A stretch of 64,000 nucleotides of DNA from NCBI RefSeq assembly GCF_002777255.1, contig NZ_CP017634.1, forward strand, positions 4,042,903 through 4,106,902, given 5' to 3'. How positions within the stretch are numbered: position 1 is the stretch's first letter; each line of letters starts with the position of its first letter. Position numbers and translations under genes: made by a program. The notes under the pieces were generated by a model. That model did no database searches. It was given only the letters and a program-made list of their open reading frames with translations, and had not been told where the DNA came from. Positions 62,869 through 64,000 of the stretch are shown piece by piece. This DNA comes from Candidatus Formimonas warabiya. GTDB lineage: Bacteria > Bacillota > Dehalobacteriia > Dehalobacteriales > Dehalobacteriaceae.

Positions 62869-64000
62869 ATGCGGTTAAAGAGTAAAAAAGATGATGCCAC
62901 GATTAGTCTCACATCCCGGAGTTCCCGCTTACTGGATTTAGTGGACAAAAATACCTTAAAAAAGCTGCTCCATGCTTTTTCTAATGCCACCGGGCTCCGG
63001 GCGGATATTGTTGATATCAAGGGTAAGTCCATATTTGGCATCTCTGACGTCCAAAAAAGCTGCCGGTTTTGCCAATTAATCTGGCAGTATCAGCATGGGG
63101 CGGCACGTTGCCAGGCTGCTTATGCCCGGGCCGGAGAGGAGGCCGCTAAATACGGTGAGCCTTACATTTTTCGCTGTCCGGCAGGTCTGATTGAATGGGC
63201 TGCTCCTATCATCATTGAGGGAGAACATCTTGGTTCCATTATTTGCGGGCAGGTACTCATGTGGGAACCGGAGGAGTTCTTTTGGGTCGAACTTGAATCC
63301 ATGAACAAATGTCTGGAAATTGATCTTACTTCCTTGATGGAGGCAGCGAAAGAATTAGAAATTGTATCGGGAAAAAAGGTCCAGGCGGCTGCGGAACTGC
63401 TATTCGTCACAGCGAATTATATCATGCGGGCAGGATGGGAGAGCTTGTGCCATCGAAAGGAAATAGTACGCCAACAGGCGATGTTGGCTGACGAAATCAC
63501 TGCCAAGAAACACCTGGAGGCCCAGCTTAATGGGGAAAATGCTACCAACCTGGATAATTGTTTAAAAAAAGAAAGGGAATTAATCAGCAAAGTAAAGTTG
63601 GGGGACAGGGAAACCGCAAGGAAAATTCTGGGGAGCCTGCTTGTGGACATTCTGGTGGTTGGTGTGGGTAACCTTCCCTTAATTAAGGCGCGGATTATAG
63701 AATTGATGGTAGCACTATCCCGGTCGGCTGTAGAAAACGGCTCCGATTTGCAGGAGGCATTAGATATCAATGCCGGATTGGTAGAGTCTATTGTACAGGC
63801 GGAAGCAACTGAGGAGATAGCCGATTTTGCTCTCCGGGGGTTACAGCAGTATATGGATTGCCAAATTAAAATCAAACATATCAAGAATCCGCACATCATT
63901 CATCAGGTGAAGCAATATGTCAGGGAGAACATTTTTTTAGATCTGTCCTTAGAATTGATCGCTCAATCTGTCTACTTAAATCCTTCTTATCTTAGTAAAT
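62869..64000 (+). CDS. PocR-domain AraC-family regulator (cut at the window end)
   Basis: The first 377 residues of a regulator that runs past the window end. Residues about 30-185 form a PocR ligand-binding domain, with the cysteine motif KSCRFCQ and further cysteines (GAARCQAAY, FRCPAGLIEW, SIICGQ). The last residues enter an AraC helix-turn-helix (IFLDLSLELIAQSVYLNPSYLSK). In PocR-type proteins the domain senses small hydrocarbon-like or propanediol-like ligands or a metal. It is downstream and co-directional with the MttB operon and probably controls it. The start follows AAAAGGAG. Confidence 0.9.
   Translation, partial: MRLKSKKDDATISLTSRSSRLLDLVDKNTLKKLLHAFSNATGLRADIVDIKGKSIFGISDVQKSCRFCQLIWQYQHGAARCQAAYARAGEEAAKYGEPYIFRCPAGLIEWAAPIIIEGEHLGSIICGQVLMWEPEEFFWVELESMNKCLEIDLTSLMEAAKELEIVSGKKVQAAAELLFVTANYIMRAGWESLCHRKEIVRQQAMLADEITAKKHLEAQLNGENATNLDNCLKKERELISKVKLGDRETARKILGSLLVDILVVGVGNLPLIKARIIELMVALSRSAVENGSDLQEALDINAGLVESIVQAEATEEIADFALRGLQQYMDCQIKIKHIKNPHIIHQVKQYVRENIFLDLSLELIAQSVYLNPSYLSK

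Overview
The window looks like chromosome of a strictly anaerobic, endospore-forming, low-to-mid GC Firmicute (Clostridia, probably a Peptococcaceae/Desulfitobacterium/Dehalobacterium-type relative; the genus is inference). The evidence is a Bacillus/Clostridium-type gene order (csfB/gin, yaaO, tmk, holB, ricT, yabA, yabB, rsmI, abrB, metS/metG, tatD, yabE, ksgA, yabG), sporulation genes (gin, pdaB-like, SleB/LysM hydrolase, yabG), a T-box on metG, and anaerobe-type enzymes (corrinoid methyltransferase parts, UbiD, rubredoxin, molybdenum hydroxylases).

Layout. 1-1048: 3' part of a 23S rRNA gene, 5S rRNA and the rrn terminator. 1.1-6.2 kb: pdaB-like deacetylase, a PAS-PAS-PucR-type regulator, a REP-like repeat cluster and a chemoreceptor. 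6.2-17.7 kb: the housekeeping backbone from gin to tatD, with a khtT-khtU K+/H+ antiporter pair inserted after tmk and a sigma-A promoter plus T-box before metG. 17.9-34.1 kb: a catabolic island between tatD and yabE, which are near neighbours in B. subtilis. 34.4-41.2 kb: yabE, rsmA, a YkuK-family gene, a metal exporter behind a NiCo riboswitch, a LysM/SleB hydrolase, a glycosyltransferase, yabG and rubredoxin. 41.3-44.3 kb: a corrinoid protein divergent from a hydantoinase/oxoprolinase-like ASKHA protein. 44.5-52.3 kb: a MalT-type regulator and a 1635-residue SLH-anchored surface protein. 52.4-58.8 kb: ATC-hydrolase-like protein, MtnX-like phosphatase, a PAS-GGDEF-HD-GYP protein, and an ECF sigma/anti-sigma/membrane/LiaF-like operon. 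58.9-64 kb: a sodium/solute symporter with a small membrane partner, an unknown 175-residue protein, a non-pyrrolysine MttB-family methyltransferase and a PocR-AraC regulator cut by the window end.

The island is the best candidate for an undescribed system. It holds two molybdenum hydroxylases, a split ThDP decarboxylase, a UbiD-type decarboxylase, a TAXI-TRAP importer, a PucR regulator and a PyrK-PyrD pair whose PyrD keeps its FMN and catalytic features but has changes in the dihydroorotate pocket. A consistent reading, which is inference, is uptake of an aromatic or N-heterocyclic acid, ring hydroxylation, decarboxylation and flavin-dependent ring reduction. The second hydroxylase has no FAD subunit of its own and directly follows pyrKD, which raises the question of shared electron transfer.

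A second theme is corrinoid-dependent methyl transfer: an MttB-family enzyme with transporter and regulator at one end, and a corrinoid protein with a possible ATP-dependent partner about 19 kb away. RNA regulation is well represented: a methionine T-box, a NiCo riboswitch, and several structured or repeated non-coding elements that I could not assign.
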